Below are positions 29,864 through 39,313 of a stretch of 64,000 nt of DNA, in pieces (position 1 is the stretch's first letter; every line of letters starts with the position of its first letter). The position numbers and the translations under genes were made by a program. The stretch is from Variovorax sp. CF313 (GTDB lineage: Bacteria; Pseudomonadota; Gammaproteobacteria; Burkholderiales; Burkholderiaceae_C): positions 143,879 to 207,878 of the forward strand of contig NZ_AKIW01000020.1 in the NCBI RefSeq assembly GCF_000282635.1, read 5' to 3'. A model generated the notes under the pieces. That model was not told the origin of the DNA. It ran no database searches and was given only the letters and a program-made list of their open reading frames with translations.

Positions 29864-30385
29864 TCACGGCGCCTTCGAGGCCGTCGACCAGAGCGGTTCG
29901 CCGCCGGTGTCCAGGTGGGTCAGGTAGAGCCGCAGGTCAAATTCGAGCTGATGGTAGTCGGGCTCCATGTGCGCGCATAGCGCGTAGAAGGCCTTGTCGT
30001 GACTCTTTTCCTTGGTATGTGCGAGTTCGTGCACAACGATCATCCGCAACCAAGCCAGGGGCACGCCCTTGAACAGGCTCGCCACCCGGATTTCACGCTT
30101 TGCCTTGAGCTTTCCGCCCTGCACGCGCGAAACTGTTGTGTGCGTCCCGAGCGCGTTGCGGATCACATGCAGCTTGTTGTCGAACATGACCTTCGACAGC
30201 GGCTCGGCCTTGCGCATGAACTCGCTCTTGAGGTCACTCACGTAGTCGTAGAGCGCGCGGTCGGTCTGCACGCTGTGCATCCCGTCGGGATAGCGCTTGC
30301 CGAGCATCGCGGCCAGCTTGTCCTCGGCCATCAGCTGGCGGACCTGATCCAGCAGGGGCGCCGGATAGCCCGCCAGGTATTTCAT
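29864..30385 (-). CDS. YgjP-like metallopeptidase-fold protein
   Basis: A 173-residue protein with the zinc site HELAH (about residue 120) and a downstream SHDKAFYALCAHMEPDY, the arrangement of the YgjP/DUF45 (WLM-SprT-like) group. E. coli YgjP has been described as a UTP pyrophosphatase, while other members are viewed as peptidases; which applies here is open. It is translationally coupled to the upstream YegD-like gene by a 4-nt overlap and is the last gene of the lysS transcript. The 113 bases to the next gene contain nothing I can support. Confidence 0.78.
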   Translation of the reverse strand: MKYLAGYPAPLLDQVRQLMAEDKLAAMLGKRYPDGMHSVQTDRALYDYVSDLKSEFMRKAEPLSKVMFDNKLHVIRNALGTHTTVSRVQGGKLKAKREIRVASLFKGVPLAWLRMIVVHELAHTKEKSHDKAFYALCAHMEPDYHQLEFDLRLYLTHLDTGGEPLWSTASKAP

Positions 30386-31659
30386 GCCCGGTACCCGGTG
30401 CGCGCCGCGCAGGCGAGCCCCGTAGCCACGCCGCCGAACAGGTCACCCTCGACCAGATTCACGCCCGCGAAGCTCCTGCGCAGAGCGTGCTGGAACGGCC
30501 GAAGGGCGGAAGAGCCGCCGGTGAGATAGATCGCGTCGAGGTCACCGCTGCGCAGGCCCGCGCGCTTGACGCAGGCGTGCGCGCAGGCGATCACGTTCTC
30601 GAGCGAACCTGCCAATTGTTGAGCCATGTCGGCCGGCGTGAGCGAGGCCACCAGCCCGCGCTCGGCACAACCGAGGTCGATGGCGGTTTCGGCGTCGGTG
30701 ATCGACGCATCGATCTTGGCCGCTTCCACCGCACTCGCGATGCGATGCCCGTGCCGTTCCTCGAGCACGGTCATCAGCCGGTCGTGCAGCCGCGTGTCGC
30801 TGTAGCTCGTGCGCAGGTCTTTCGCCTGGCGCACCGCCTTGGCGGCGTAGAGCCAGTTGATCAGGTGCCAGGAGGAGAGTTCGAAGAACACCTTGCTCGG
30901 CACTTCGCGCCCCTGCGGGCCGTGGTGCCGGAAGCCGAACTGCGGCATCACGCGCTCGAGGTTCAGGCGTTGGTCGAAATCGGTGCCGCCGATGTGCACG
31001 CCGCTGGTGGCCAGCACGTCGTCGCTGCGGTCCTCGCGGGTCGCGCGCTCGGGTCCGACGCGCACCACGGTGAAGTCGGAGGTGCCGCCGCCGATGTCGA
31101 CGATGAGCACGATCGACTCCTTGGCGATGTGCTGCTCGTAGTCGAACGCGGCTGCGATCGGCTCGAGCTGGAAAGCGATCTCGCGGAACCCCGCTGCGTG
31201 TGCCGCGTGGCGCAGGCTTTCCTCGGCACGCTCGTCGCGCTTCGGATCGTCGTCCACGAAGTGCACGGGCCGGCCGATCACCACGCGCTCGGGCATCTGG
31301 CCGAGTTCACGGCTGGCGCGCATGGCCAGCTCTCGCAGGAAGCGCGCGATGATGTCCTCGAAGCTCACGAGGCCGTCGTAAATGGCGGTCTTCTCCTGCA
31401 TCAGCGCGCTGCCGAGCAGGCTCTTCAGCGAGCGCATCAGCCGGCCTTCGGTGCCCGAGAGGTACTGGCCGATGGCGTCGCGGCCGAAATGCGTGGTTCG
31501 GTCTTCGGCATTGAAGAAGATCGCGGTGGGCAGGGTGGTGGCCGCGCCTTCGATGGGCAACAAGCGGGCCTCGCCGTCGACCCGGCAGGCCACGGCGGAG
31601 TTGGAGGTGCCGAAGTCGATGCCGATCGTCGGCAGCGACGACGGTAACTGCACGTTCAA
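30382..31659 (-). CDS. yegD: YegD-like Hsp70-family protein
   Basis: A 425-residue actin-fold ATPase related to Dna[14 protein letters not shown] (phosphate 1), [13 protein letters not shown] (phosphate 2) and [12 protein letters not shown] (adenosine) are clear. The protein ends soon after the nucleotide-binding domain, so the usual Hsp70 substrate-binding domain is absent, as in E. coli YegD. Its role is uncharacterised; a regulatory or chaperone-like function is inferred. It overlaps lysS upstream and the YgjP-like gene downstream by 4 nt each. Confidence 0.85.
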   Translation of the reverse strand: MNVQLPSSLPTIGIDFGTSNSAVACRVDGEARLLPIEGAATTLPTAIFFNAEDRTTHFGRDAIGQYLSGTEGRLMRSLKSLLGSALMQEKTAIYDGLVSFEDIIARFLRELAMRASRELGQMPERVVIGRPVHFVDDDPKRDERAEESLRHAAHAAGFREIAFQLEPIAAAFDYEQHIAKESIVLIVDIGGGTSDFTVVRVGPERATREDRSDDVLATSGVHIGGTDFDQRLNLERVMPQFGFRHHGPQGREVPSKVFFELSSWHLINWLYAAKAVRQAKDLRTSYSDTRLHDRLMTVLEERHGHRIASAVEAAKIDASITDAETAIDLGCAERGLVASLTPADMAQQLAGSLENVIACAHACVKRAGLRSGDLDAIYLTGGSSALRPFQHALRRSFAGVNLVEGDLFGGVATGLACAARTGYRA

Positions 31660-33218
31660 GATTCCCTGCGCAGCGCCGGGAACAGAATCACATCGCGGAT
31701 GCTCGGCGAATCGGTCAGCAGCATCATCAGCCGGTCGATGCCGATGCCGCAGCCGCCGGTGGGCGGCATGCCGTATTCGAGGGCGCGAACGAAGTCGTGG
31801 TCGTAGAACATGGCTTCGTCGTCGCCGCTGTCCTTGGCGGCCACCTGGGCGTTGAAGCGCGCGGCCTGATCTTCGGCGTCGTTGAGCTCGCTGAAGCCAT
31901 TGCCGAATTCGCGGCCCGTGATGTAGAGCTCGAAGCGCTCGGTGACTTCGGGGCGCTCGTCGTTGGCGCGCGCCAGCGGCGAGATCTCGGTCGGGTGCTC
32001 CATGATGAAGGTCGGCTGCCAGAGCTTTTCTTCGACGGTTTCCTCGAAGTACATCACCTGCAGGCTCGCGAGGCTGCGCTGCGAGAGCTTGTCCTTCTCT
32101 TCGCTGAGGCCGATCTTGCGCAGTGCATTGATCAGCCAGGCGCTGTCGTCCACACCGTCGCCGGCGTCGGTGTGCTTGAGGATCGCTTCGCGGATCGTCA
32201 GGCGTTCGAAGGGCTGTGTCAGATCGACGGCCTTGCCGCCGTACGTGAGCTGCTGCGTGCCCACGGCCTTGTCGGCGATGGTGCGGATCAGCGTCTCGGT
32301 GAAGTCCATCAGGTCGCGGTAGTTCCAGTAGGCCGCGTAGAACTCCATCATCGTGAACTCGGGGTTGTGCCGCACCGAGATGCCCTCGTTGCGGTAGCTC
32401 CGGTTGATCTCGAACACGCGCTCGAAACCGCCGACGATCAGGCGCTTGAGGTAGAGCTCGGGCGCGATGCGCAGGAACATTTCCTGGTCGAGCGCGTTGT
32501 GGTGCGTCTTGAAAGGCTTGGCGTTCGCGCCGCCCGGAATCGGGTGGAGCATGGGCGTCTCGACTTCGAGGAAATCATTGGCCACCATGAATTCGCGCAG
32601 CGCGCTCACTGCCTTGCTGCGAGCGGTGAAGCGCGCACGGGCGGTTTCGTCGGTGATCAGGTCGACGTAGCGCTGGCGGTACTTCTGCTCCTGGTCGGCC
32701 ATGCCGTGGAACTTGTCGGGCAGCGGGCGCAGGCTCTTGGTAAGCAGGCGCAGCTTCGTGACCTTGACCGACAACTCGCCGGTCTTGGTCTTCATCAGCG
32801 TGCCTTCGGCGCCCACGATGTCGCCGAGGTCCCAGCGCTTGAAATCGGCGTAGACGTCTTCGCCGACCGCGTCGCGCGTCACGTAGAGCTGGATGCGGCT
32901 CGTGGCGTCCTGTACGGTCGCGAAGCTGGCCTTGCCCATCACGCGCTTGAGCATCATGCGGCCGGCCACGCTCACGGAAACGGCTTGCGCTTCGAGGGCC
33001 TCGGCCTCGGTGGCGCCATGTGCCTCGACGAGTGCCGCGGCGCGGTGGCCCGGCTTGAAGTCGTTCGGGAACGCAACCCCCTTGCCCTCGGTCTGCGCTG
33101 TGCGCAGCAGCTTGAGTTTCTCGCGGCGTTCGGCGATGAGCTGGTTGTCGTCGACGGCTGGCGCAGAGGCGGGCGCTGCAGCGGGCGTGGGAATGGGAGG
33201 GGTCAGGTGATCGGACAT
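31656..33218 (-). CDS. lysS: Lysyl-tRNA synthetase, class II
   Basis: Charges tRNA-Lys, 520 residues, with an N-terminal OB-fold anticodon-binding domain (about 85-190) and the class II catalytic core. [17 protein letters not shown] is motif 2, and [29 protein letters not shown] is motif 3. About 30 Ala/Pro-rich residues precede the conserved part. It is the first gene of a three-gene run with the YegD- and YgjP-like genes. It is homologous along its whole length, so the identity is secure. Confidence 0.97.
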   Translation of the reverse strand: MSDHLTPPIPTPAAAPASAPAVDDNQLIAERREKLKLLRTAQTEGKGVAFPNDFKPGHRAAALVEAHGATEAEALEAQAVSVSVAGRMMLKRVMGKASFATVQDATSRIQLYVTRDAVGEDVYADFKRWDLGDIVGAEGTLMKTKTGELSVKVTKLRLLTKSLRPLPDKFHGMADQEQKYRQRYVDLITDETARARFTARSKAVSALREFMVANDFLEVETPMLHPIPGGANAKPFKTHHNALDQEMFLRIAPELYLKRLIVGGFERVFEINRSYRNEGISVRHNPEFTMMEFYAAYWNYRDLMDFTETLIRTIADKAVGTQQLTYGGKAVDLTQPFERLTIREAILKHTDAGDGVDDSAWLINALRKIGLSEEKDKLSQRSLASLQVMYFEETVEEKLWQPTFIMEHPTEISPLARANDERPEVTERFELYITGREFGNGFSELNDAEDQAARFNAQVAAKDSGDDEAMFYDHDFVRALEYGMPPTGGCGIGIDRLMMLLTDSPSIRDVILFPALRRES

Positions 33219-33260
33219 GGGGAGCGGGTGAGGCGCAACGGGAGCGTGCGCGAGCCCGGC

Positions 33261-33266
33261 ATTTTA
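33261..33266 (-). promoter_or_regulatory. Possible -10 box of the lysS promoter
   Basis: On the minus strand GGCTAAAATGCC lies about 43 nt before the lysS ATG, the same -10 form seen before acpP. No clear -35 hexamer was found. Confidence 0.4.
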
Positions 33267-33321
33267 GCCGATCGGATTCAGGCGAAGCCGCTGTCCAATG
33301 CCCGCCGATCCTGCGTAATGC

Positions 33322-33338
33322 GCTACGAAAAATATAGC
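33322..33338. repeat. GCTA...TAGC hairpin repeat, copy 3 (degenerate)
   Basis: GCTACGAAAAATATAGC matches the element at 1779-1797 (minus-strand sense) at 13 of 17 positions, with the outer GCTA/TAGC arms and A-rich loop kept. It sits 4 nt beyond the stop of the LON-domain gene. Confidence 0.4.
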
Positions 33339-33341
33339 GAT

Positions 33342-33986
33342 CTATTGAGCAATGCCCGTGCGTGCGAGCAGATCGCTGACCAGCTCGAGGCGCATCAGCG
33401 GGCTGTCGAGCTCCATCAGGCGCTGCTTCAGTTCGAGCTGCATCGGCACCAGTTCGCACCAGCGGTTCGCCACCCAGCCGCAATCGTCGAGCAGGTAGGG
33501 CATGCCGATGGGCAACCGTACCGATCCGCCCTGTTCGCGGCGCCGCTCCTCGAGCGTGTCGATCAGGCGTTGCAGTGCCGTGGCGGTGTGTTTCAGGTCG
33601 TCGGGAATTTCCAGCGCGACGTCGTCGGCCACGGCCTCCACTTCGGCGACCCACAGACCGTGCTTCTGCAACTCGGTGTCGCGCACCCGGAAGCGTTGCG
33701 TGCCCACGCATTCGATCTGCAGCAGCCCGCTTTGCGGCGATTCGAACTCGCGAATCATCGCCAACGTCCCGATGGCGGCGAAGCTCTCCGCATCGGCGCC
33801 GGCCTTGCGCACTTCGCTGCCGCTGGTGAGGCTCACCACGCCGAAGGGCGCGTCGGCCTTTCGGCATTTGCCGATCATGTCGAGATAGCGGACCTCGAAG
33901 ATGCGCAGCGGAAGAAGGCCGCCCGGAAACAGGACCGTACCGAGCGGAAACAATGGCAGTGAATGCAAAAGGGGTAGTGTCGTCAT
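33342..33986 (-). CDS. LON substrate-binding domain protein
   Basis: A 214-residue stand-alone LON N-terminal domain. LHSLPLFPLGTVLFPGGLLPLRIFEVRYLDMI (about 6-37) is the typical start, followed by GTLAMIREFE and GTQRFRV. The ATPase and protease parts of Lon are absent, so this is not a protease. Stand-alone LON-domain proteins are common in proteobacteria, with unknown function. ATG 33986 (MTTLPLLHS) was chosen over longer readings. It diverges from yggT across 49 bases, which must hold both promoters. Confidence 0.87.
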   Translation of the reverse strand: MTTLPLLHSLPLFPLGTVLFPGGLLPLRIFEVRYLDMIGKCRKADAPFGVVSLTSGSEVRKAGADAESFAAIGTLAMIREFESPQSGLLQIECVGTQRFRVRDTELQKHGLWVAEVEAVADDVALEIPDDLKHTATALQRLIDTLEERRREQGGSVRLPIGMPYLLDDCGWVANRWCELVPMQLELKQRLMELDSPLMRLELVSDLLARTGIAQ

Positions 33987-34035
33987 CGAAGAGCCTTGCG
34001 TGGCTATCATCGCATTCCGCTCACGGCTGCGCCCC

Positions 34036-34596
34036 ATGCTCTATCAGATTCCCTCGTTCCTCCTCGACGTGATCGTCGGCCTGCTCGGCGGCGCCTGCCT
34101 GCTGCGCCTCTACATGCAGTACCACCGGGTGCCGTTCGGCAATCCGCTCGGGCGCTTCGTGTTCGCCATCACCGACTGGATCGTGCTGCCGCTGCGGCGC
34201 ATCGTGCCGTCGGTGAAGCGCTGGGACCTTGCCAGCCTGATAGCGGCCTGGCTGCTGGTGTTGCTGAAGTTCCTGCTGCTGTGGCTGCTTGCCGGCAACC
34301 TGGGGCGGATCGCGACCCTTCCCCTGGTGTCGCTGGTCGGGCTGATGCAGCTGGCCGTCTCAGGCCTGACCGCACTGCTGGTGGTTTATGCGGTGCTGTC
34401 CTGGATTCCGGGCGCGTCGCCGATGCTGCTTGACCTGATCTCCCGTTTGGCCGAGCCGCTGGTGCGGCCCTTCAGGCGCTTCATCCCGCTGATCGGTGGC
34501 GTCGATCTCTCGCCGCTGGCGGCCATCGTGGTACTGCAGGTGATCGCGATCGTGCTGGGCAACCTGCTGGTGTTTGCCTATCAACTGACGTTCTGA
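34036..34596 (+). CDS. yggT: YggT-family membrane protein
   Basis: A 186-residue inner-membrane protein with two YggT repeats, each with two helices around a conserved loop: YHRVPFGNPLGRFVFAITDWIVLPLRRIVPSV (about 25-58) and the matching AEPLVRPFRRFIPLIGGVDLSPLAAI (about 139-165). Family members have been linked to osmotic tolerance and membrane-protein insertion. ATG 34036 is preferred, since earlier readings are unrelated. It ends at a terminator shared with the convergent accD. Confidence 0.88.
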   Translation: MLYQIPSFLLDVIVGLLGGACLLRLYMQYHRVPFGNPLGRFVFAITDWIVLPLRRIVPSVKRWDLASLIAAWLLVLLKFLLLWLLAGNLGRIATLPLVSLVGLMQLAVSGLTALLVVYAVLSWIPGASPMLLDLISRLAEPLVRPFRRFIPLIGGVDLSPLAAIVVLQVIAIVLGNLLVFAYQLTF

Positions 34597-34605
34597 GCCT
34601 CACAA

Positions 34606-34644
34606 GCAAAAGAGCCCGGGTGCGATGCACCCGGGCTCTTTTGC
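34606..34644. terminator. Bidirectional terminator between yggT and accD
   Basis: A perfect 18-bp stem, GCAAAAGAGCCCGGGTGC with its complement around a GAT loop. The A4 and T4 arms give a U-tract on either strand, so it should end both convergent transcripts. Confidence 0.9.
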
Positions 34645-34664
34645 ATTGGCTTGCTGTTCGTTCC

Positions 34665-35537
34665 TCAGCTGACCGCGTCGGCCGGCTGGCGCAGCAGCAT
34701 GGCCAGCGAGCTGGCAATGGTCTTGCGCAGTTCGCGGCGGTCGCTGATGAAGTCGATGGCGCCCTTGGTCTGCAGGAACTCGGCGCGCTGGAAGCCTTCG
34801 GGCAGCGTCACGCGCACGGTCGACTCGATCACGCGCGGGCCGGCGAAGCCGATCAGCGCCTTGGGCTCGGCAATGACCACGTCGCCCACGAAGGCGAAGC
34901 CGGCCGACACGCCACCCATGGTCGGGTCGGTCAGCACGCTGATGTAGGGCAGGCCCTTCTTCGCGAGGCGCGTGAGCGCGGCGTTGGTCTTGGCCATCTG
35001 CATGAGCGAGAGCAGGCCTTCCTGCATGCGCGCGCCGCCGGTGGCGGTGAAGCAGATGAAGGGCACCTTCTGCTCGATGGCGGTTTCGACGCCGCGCACG
35101 AAGCGCTCGCCGACCACGCTGCCCATGGAGCCGCCCATGAACTCGAACTCGAAGCAGGCCACGACCACGCTGATGCTGTGCACCGAGCCGCCCATGACGA
35201 CCAGCGCGTCGGTCTCGCCGGTGTTCTCCAGCGCTTCCTTGAGCCGCTCGGGGTACTTGCGGCTGTCCTTGAATTTCAGGGCGTCGACCGGCAGCACTTC
35301 CTGGCCGACTTCGTAGCGGCCCTCGGCGTCGAGGAACGCGTCGAGCCGCGCGCGGGCACCGATGCGGTGGTGGTGGCTGCAGCTGGGGCAGACGTTCTGG
35401 TTGTGCTCGAGGTCGGTCTTGTAGAGGACGGTCTCGCAGGCGGGGCACTTGATCCACAGGCCCTCGGGCACCTGGCGGCGCTCCGATGGGTCGGTTTGTG
35501 CGATCTTGGCGGGTAGCAGTTTTTCAAGCCAGCTCAT
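34665..35537 (-). CDS. accD: Acetyl-CoA carboxylase carboxyltransferase subunit beta
   Basis: Part of the enzyme that makes malonyl-CoA, supplying the fab genes at 9-14 kb. The protein has 290 residues. The N-terminal zinc ribbon is CPAC...CPSC (about 30-54), followed by the crotonase-like domain with [17 protein letters not shown] and [10 protein letters not shown]. It is the last gene of the leu-asd-trp block and is placed after trpA as in other Betaproteobacteria. Confidence 0.96.
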   Translation of the reverse strand: MSWLEKLLPAKIAQTDPSERRQVPEGLWIKCPACETVLYKTDLEHNQNVCPSCSHHHRIGARARLDAFLDAEGRYEVGQEVLPVDALKFKDSRKYPERLKEALENTGETDALVVMGGSVHSISVVVACFEFEFMGGSMGSVVGERFVRGVETAIEQKVPFICFTATGGARMQEGLLSLMQMAKTNAALTRLAKKGLPYISVLTDPTMGGVSAGFAFVGDVVIAEPKALIGFAGPRVIESTVRVTLPEGFQRAEFLQTKGAIDFISDRRELRKTIASSLAMLLRQPADAVS

Positions 35538-35554
35538 AGGACTCCGAATTAGCT

Positions 35555-35580
35555 CCCCTCTCCCGCATGCGGGAGAGGGG
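35555..35580. repeat. 26-bp perfect palindrome in the trpA-accD gap
   Basis: CCCCTCTCCCGC-AT-GCGGGAGAGGGG is a perfect inverted repeat, followed by CTGGGGGTGAGGGG. Composite elements of this kind are spread through many proteobacterial genomes between genes. On either strand there is no U-tract, so it may act as a transcript-stabilising hairpin or a small mobile repeat. Other copies were not found in the window. Confidence 0.6.
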
Positions 35581-35603
35581 CTGGGGGTGAGGGGCAGCAG
35601 CGA

Positions 35604-36448
35604 TTATCGGCCAGCCGCATTCTTCGGGATAGCCGCCGGCAGCGCATCGAGCGCCTCGCGGATGCCGGCGAGGAATTCGCGCACCACGGGCACGACCTTT
35701 TCGCGGGGCTGGTCTTCGATCAACTGGATGATCTTCGTACCGATCACGACCGCATCGGCGGCCGAGCCGACCGCCTGCGCGGTGCGCGCGTCGCGAATGC
35801 CGAAACCCACGCCGACCGGAATGCTCACGTGCTGGCGGATGCGCGGAATCATCTGCCCGACCGCCTCGGTGTCGAGGTGGCCGGCGCCGGTCACGCCCTT
35901 GAGCGACACGTAGTAGACGTAGCCGCTCGCGATGCGCGCGACCTGCGCCATGCGCTCGTCGGTGCTCGTTGGCGCGAGCAGGAAGATCAGGTCGATGCCG
36001 GCCGCCTTCAGGTCCGCAGCGAAAGCTTCGCATTCCTCGGGCGGGTAGTCGACCACCAGCAGGCCGTCGACGCCGGCCGCGGCCGCATCGCGGATGAAGG
36101 CCTTCTTTCCGTGCACGAGGTCGTAGCGCTCGACCGGGTTGGCATAGCCCATCAGCACCACGGGCGTGGTCGCGTCCTTCTGGCGGAAGGCGGCGACGAT
36201 GGCCAGCACCTGCTTCATGCCGATGCCCAACGCCAGCGCGGCCTCGCCGGCCTTCTGGATCACGGGCCCGTCGGCCATGGGGTCGGAGAAGGGCACGCCC
36301 AGCTCGATCACGTCGGCGCCGGCCTCGACCATGCCGTGCATCAGCTCGGGCGTGATGTCTGCGAACGGGAAACCGGCGGTGACGTAGGGAATGAGGGCGC
36401 GGCGGCCGTCTTTTTTCAGTGCGTCGAAGGTGGTTGCAATGCGGCTCA

Positions 36449-36449
<1 letters not shown>
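35604..36449 (-). CDS. trpA: Tryptophan synthase alpha chain
   Basis: Cleaves indole-3-glycerol phosphate to indole, which passes to TrpB. The protein has 281 residues and a TIM barrel with the catalytic Glu in [18 protein letters not shown] and an Asp in LVVDYPPEE, plus [10 protein letters not shown]. The ATG at 36449 shares a base with the trpB stop (TGATG), so expression is coupled. An upstream in-frame GTG adds one residue. Confidence 0.96.
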
Positions 36450-37726
<1,277 letters not shown>

Positions 37727-37773
37727 GGTTCTCGATCGGTGGGCCGCAGCCCGACATCGATCGGCTGCGGCGG

Positions 37774-38466
37774 CTAGCTGGAGAAGGACGCGTCGGCCGC
37801 CCTGACGGCTGCGACGAATTGCCGGATCTTTCCGGCGTCCTTGAGGCCCTTGTTCCCGGGACCGTCGATTTCGACGCCCGAGCTCACATCAACGGACAGC
37901 GTCTTGCAGCGCGTCCGCAGGATGCGAATGCCATCGCTCACGTTTGCAGGTGTGAGCCCACCACTCAAGACGAGGTGAGCGTCGACGGCGGGTGGAAGAA
38001 GTGACCAATCGAATGCCTTGCCGCCACCGCCATAACCTTCGACATGCGCGTCGAGCAGGATGGCCTGGGCGTGGGAGTAATCGGAAGCGTATTTTACGAG
38101 GTCGAAGCCGGCGCCGGCAGCCCCCAGTGGAATGCGGGCGGCGCGCATGTAGCGGAAGCGGCCTGGGCCGGTGGCTTCCTCGCACCGTTCGGGCGTTTCC
38201 TCGCCGTGGAACTGGGCGATCGCGCCCTTCACGTGGGCGAGTGCTGCTATGACTTCAGGAGCATCCTCGTTCACGAACAGCAGCACCGGTGTGATGAACG
38301 GGGGCAGGCGCGAAGCGAGTTCGGCAGCGCGTTCGGCCGTCACTGCGCGGGGGCTTTTCGCATAGAGCACGAAGCCGATGGCATCGGCACCCGCTTCGAC
38401 CGCGGCATCCACGTCGGCCTCGCGTGTGAGGCCGCAGATCTTGATGCGGGTGCGGGGAGACGTCAT
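37774..38466 (-). CDS. trpF: Phosphoribosylanthranilate isomerase
   Basis: Third enzyme of the chorismate-to-tryptophan branch, 230 residues. The TIM barrel starts [27 protein letters not shown] and has [18 protein letters not shown] and [10 protein letters not shown], with SVDVSSGVE near the end. It overlaps truA by 4 nt. Free-standing trpF beside truA is usual in Betaproteobacteria. Confidence 0.95.
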   Translation of the reverse strand: MTSPRTRIKICGLTREADVDAAVEAGADAIGFVLYAKSPRAVTAERAAELASRLPPFITPVLLFVNEDAPEVIAALAHVKGAIAQFHGEETPERCEEATGPGRFRYMRAARIPLGAAGAGFDLVKYASDYSHAQAILLDAHVEGYGGGGKAFDWSLLPPAVDAHLVLSGGLTPANVSDGIRILRTRCKTLSVDVSSGVEIDGPGNKGLKDAGKIRQFVAAVRAADASFSS

Positions 38467-39284
38467 GGAGGTCCATCATACGGAGCGCCGCCGGCCTGCA
38501 GCGTCGCCTCGGCCGGCAGACCCCACTTGGCGTCGTACAACGGGCCCAGGAAGTACAGGCCGTCCGCGGAGAAGGTCGGCGCCGCCGCCTTGCGGCTGCG
38601 CGCCTCGAGCACCTCGGCAATCCATTCGGGCCGCTCGTCGCCGCGGCCGATGCGCACGAGGCAGCCCATCAGGTTGCGGATCATGTGGTGCAGGAACGCG
38701 TCGGCCTCGAACTCGAAATGCCAGCGGCAGCGTTCGCCTTCGCCAACCCGCGTGACTTGGATGCGGCGCAGGTTCTTCACGGGCGACTTGGCCTGGCAGG
38801 CCGAGGCACGGAACGAACTGAAATCATGCGTGCCGATGAGCACGGCGGCGGCTTTGCGCATTGCATCGCCGTCGAGCGCATGCATCGACCAGCCGACCCG
38901 GCCCGAATCCAGGCTGGGCCGCACCGGCGACTGCGAGAGCACATAGAGGTAGCGGCGTGCCAGCGCGCTGGCGCGGCAATGGAATTCATCGGGCACCGGG
39001 TGCGCCCACTGCACCGCGATGTCGTCGGGCAGGAAGCGGTTGGTGCCGCGCGTCCAGGAGAAGGGTTCGCGCTCGACGTCGGTGTCGAAGTGCACCACCT
39101 GCATCAGCGCGTGGACGCCGGCGTCGGTGCGGCCGGCGCACAGCGTGCCGATCTTGCCGGATGGCTGCGCGGCGAACTTCGTGAGGGCCGCTTCGAGCTT
39201 GTCCTGCACCGTGCGGCCCGAGCGCTGGCTTTGCCAGCCCTCGTACGCCTGGCCGTTGTACCGGATGCCGAGCGCCAGCCTCAC
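38463..39284 (-). CDS. truA: tRNA pseudouridine(38-40) synthase TruA
   Basis: Modifies the anticodon stem-loop of many tRNAs, 273 residues. The catalytic aspartate is in AGRTDAGVHA (about residue 53), with YNGQAYEGWQSQ at the N-terminus and FLHHMIRNLMG later. It lies between fimV and trpF, with a 4-nt overlap to trpF and 29 nt from fimV. Confidence 0.95.
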   Translation of the reverse strand: MRLALGIRYNGQAYEGWQSQRSGRTVQDKLEAALTKFAAQPSGKIGTLCAGRTDAGVHALMQVVHFDTDVEREPFSWTRGTNRFLPDDIAVQWAHPVPDEFHCRASALARRYLYVLSQSPVRPSLDSGRVGWSMHALDGDAMRKAAAVLIGTHDFSSFRASACQAKSPVKNLRRIQVTRVGEGERCRWHFEFEADAFLHHMIRNLMGCLVRIGRGDERPEWIAEVLEARSRKAAAPTFSADGLYFLGPLYDAKWGLPAEATLQAGGAPYDGPP

Positions 39285-39313
39285 GAATTCAGGGACGGTA
39301 CAACAACAACCGC

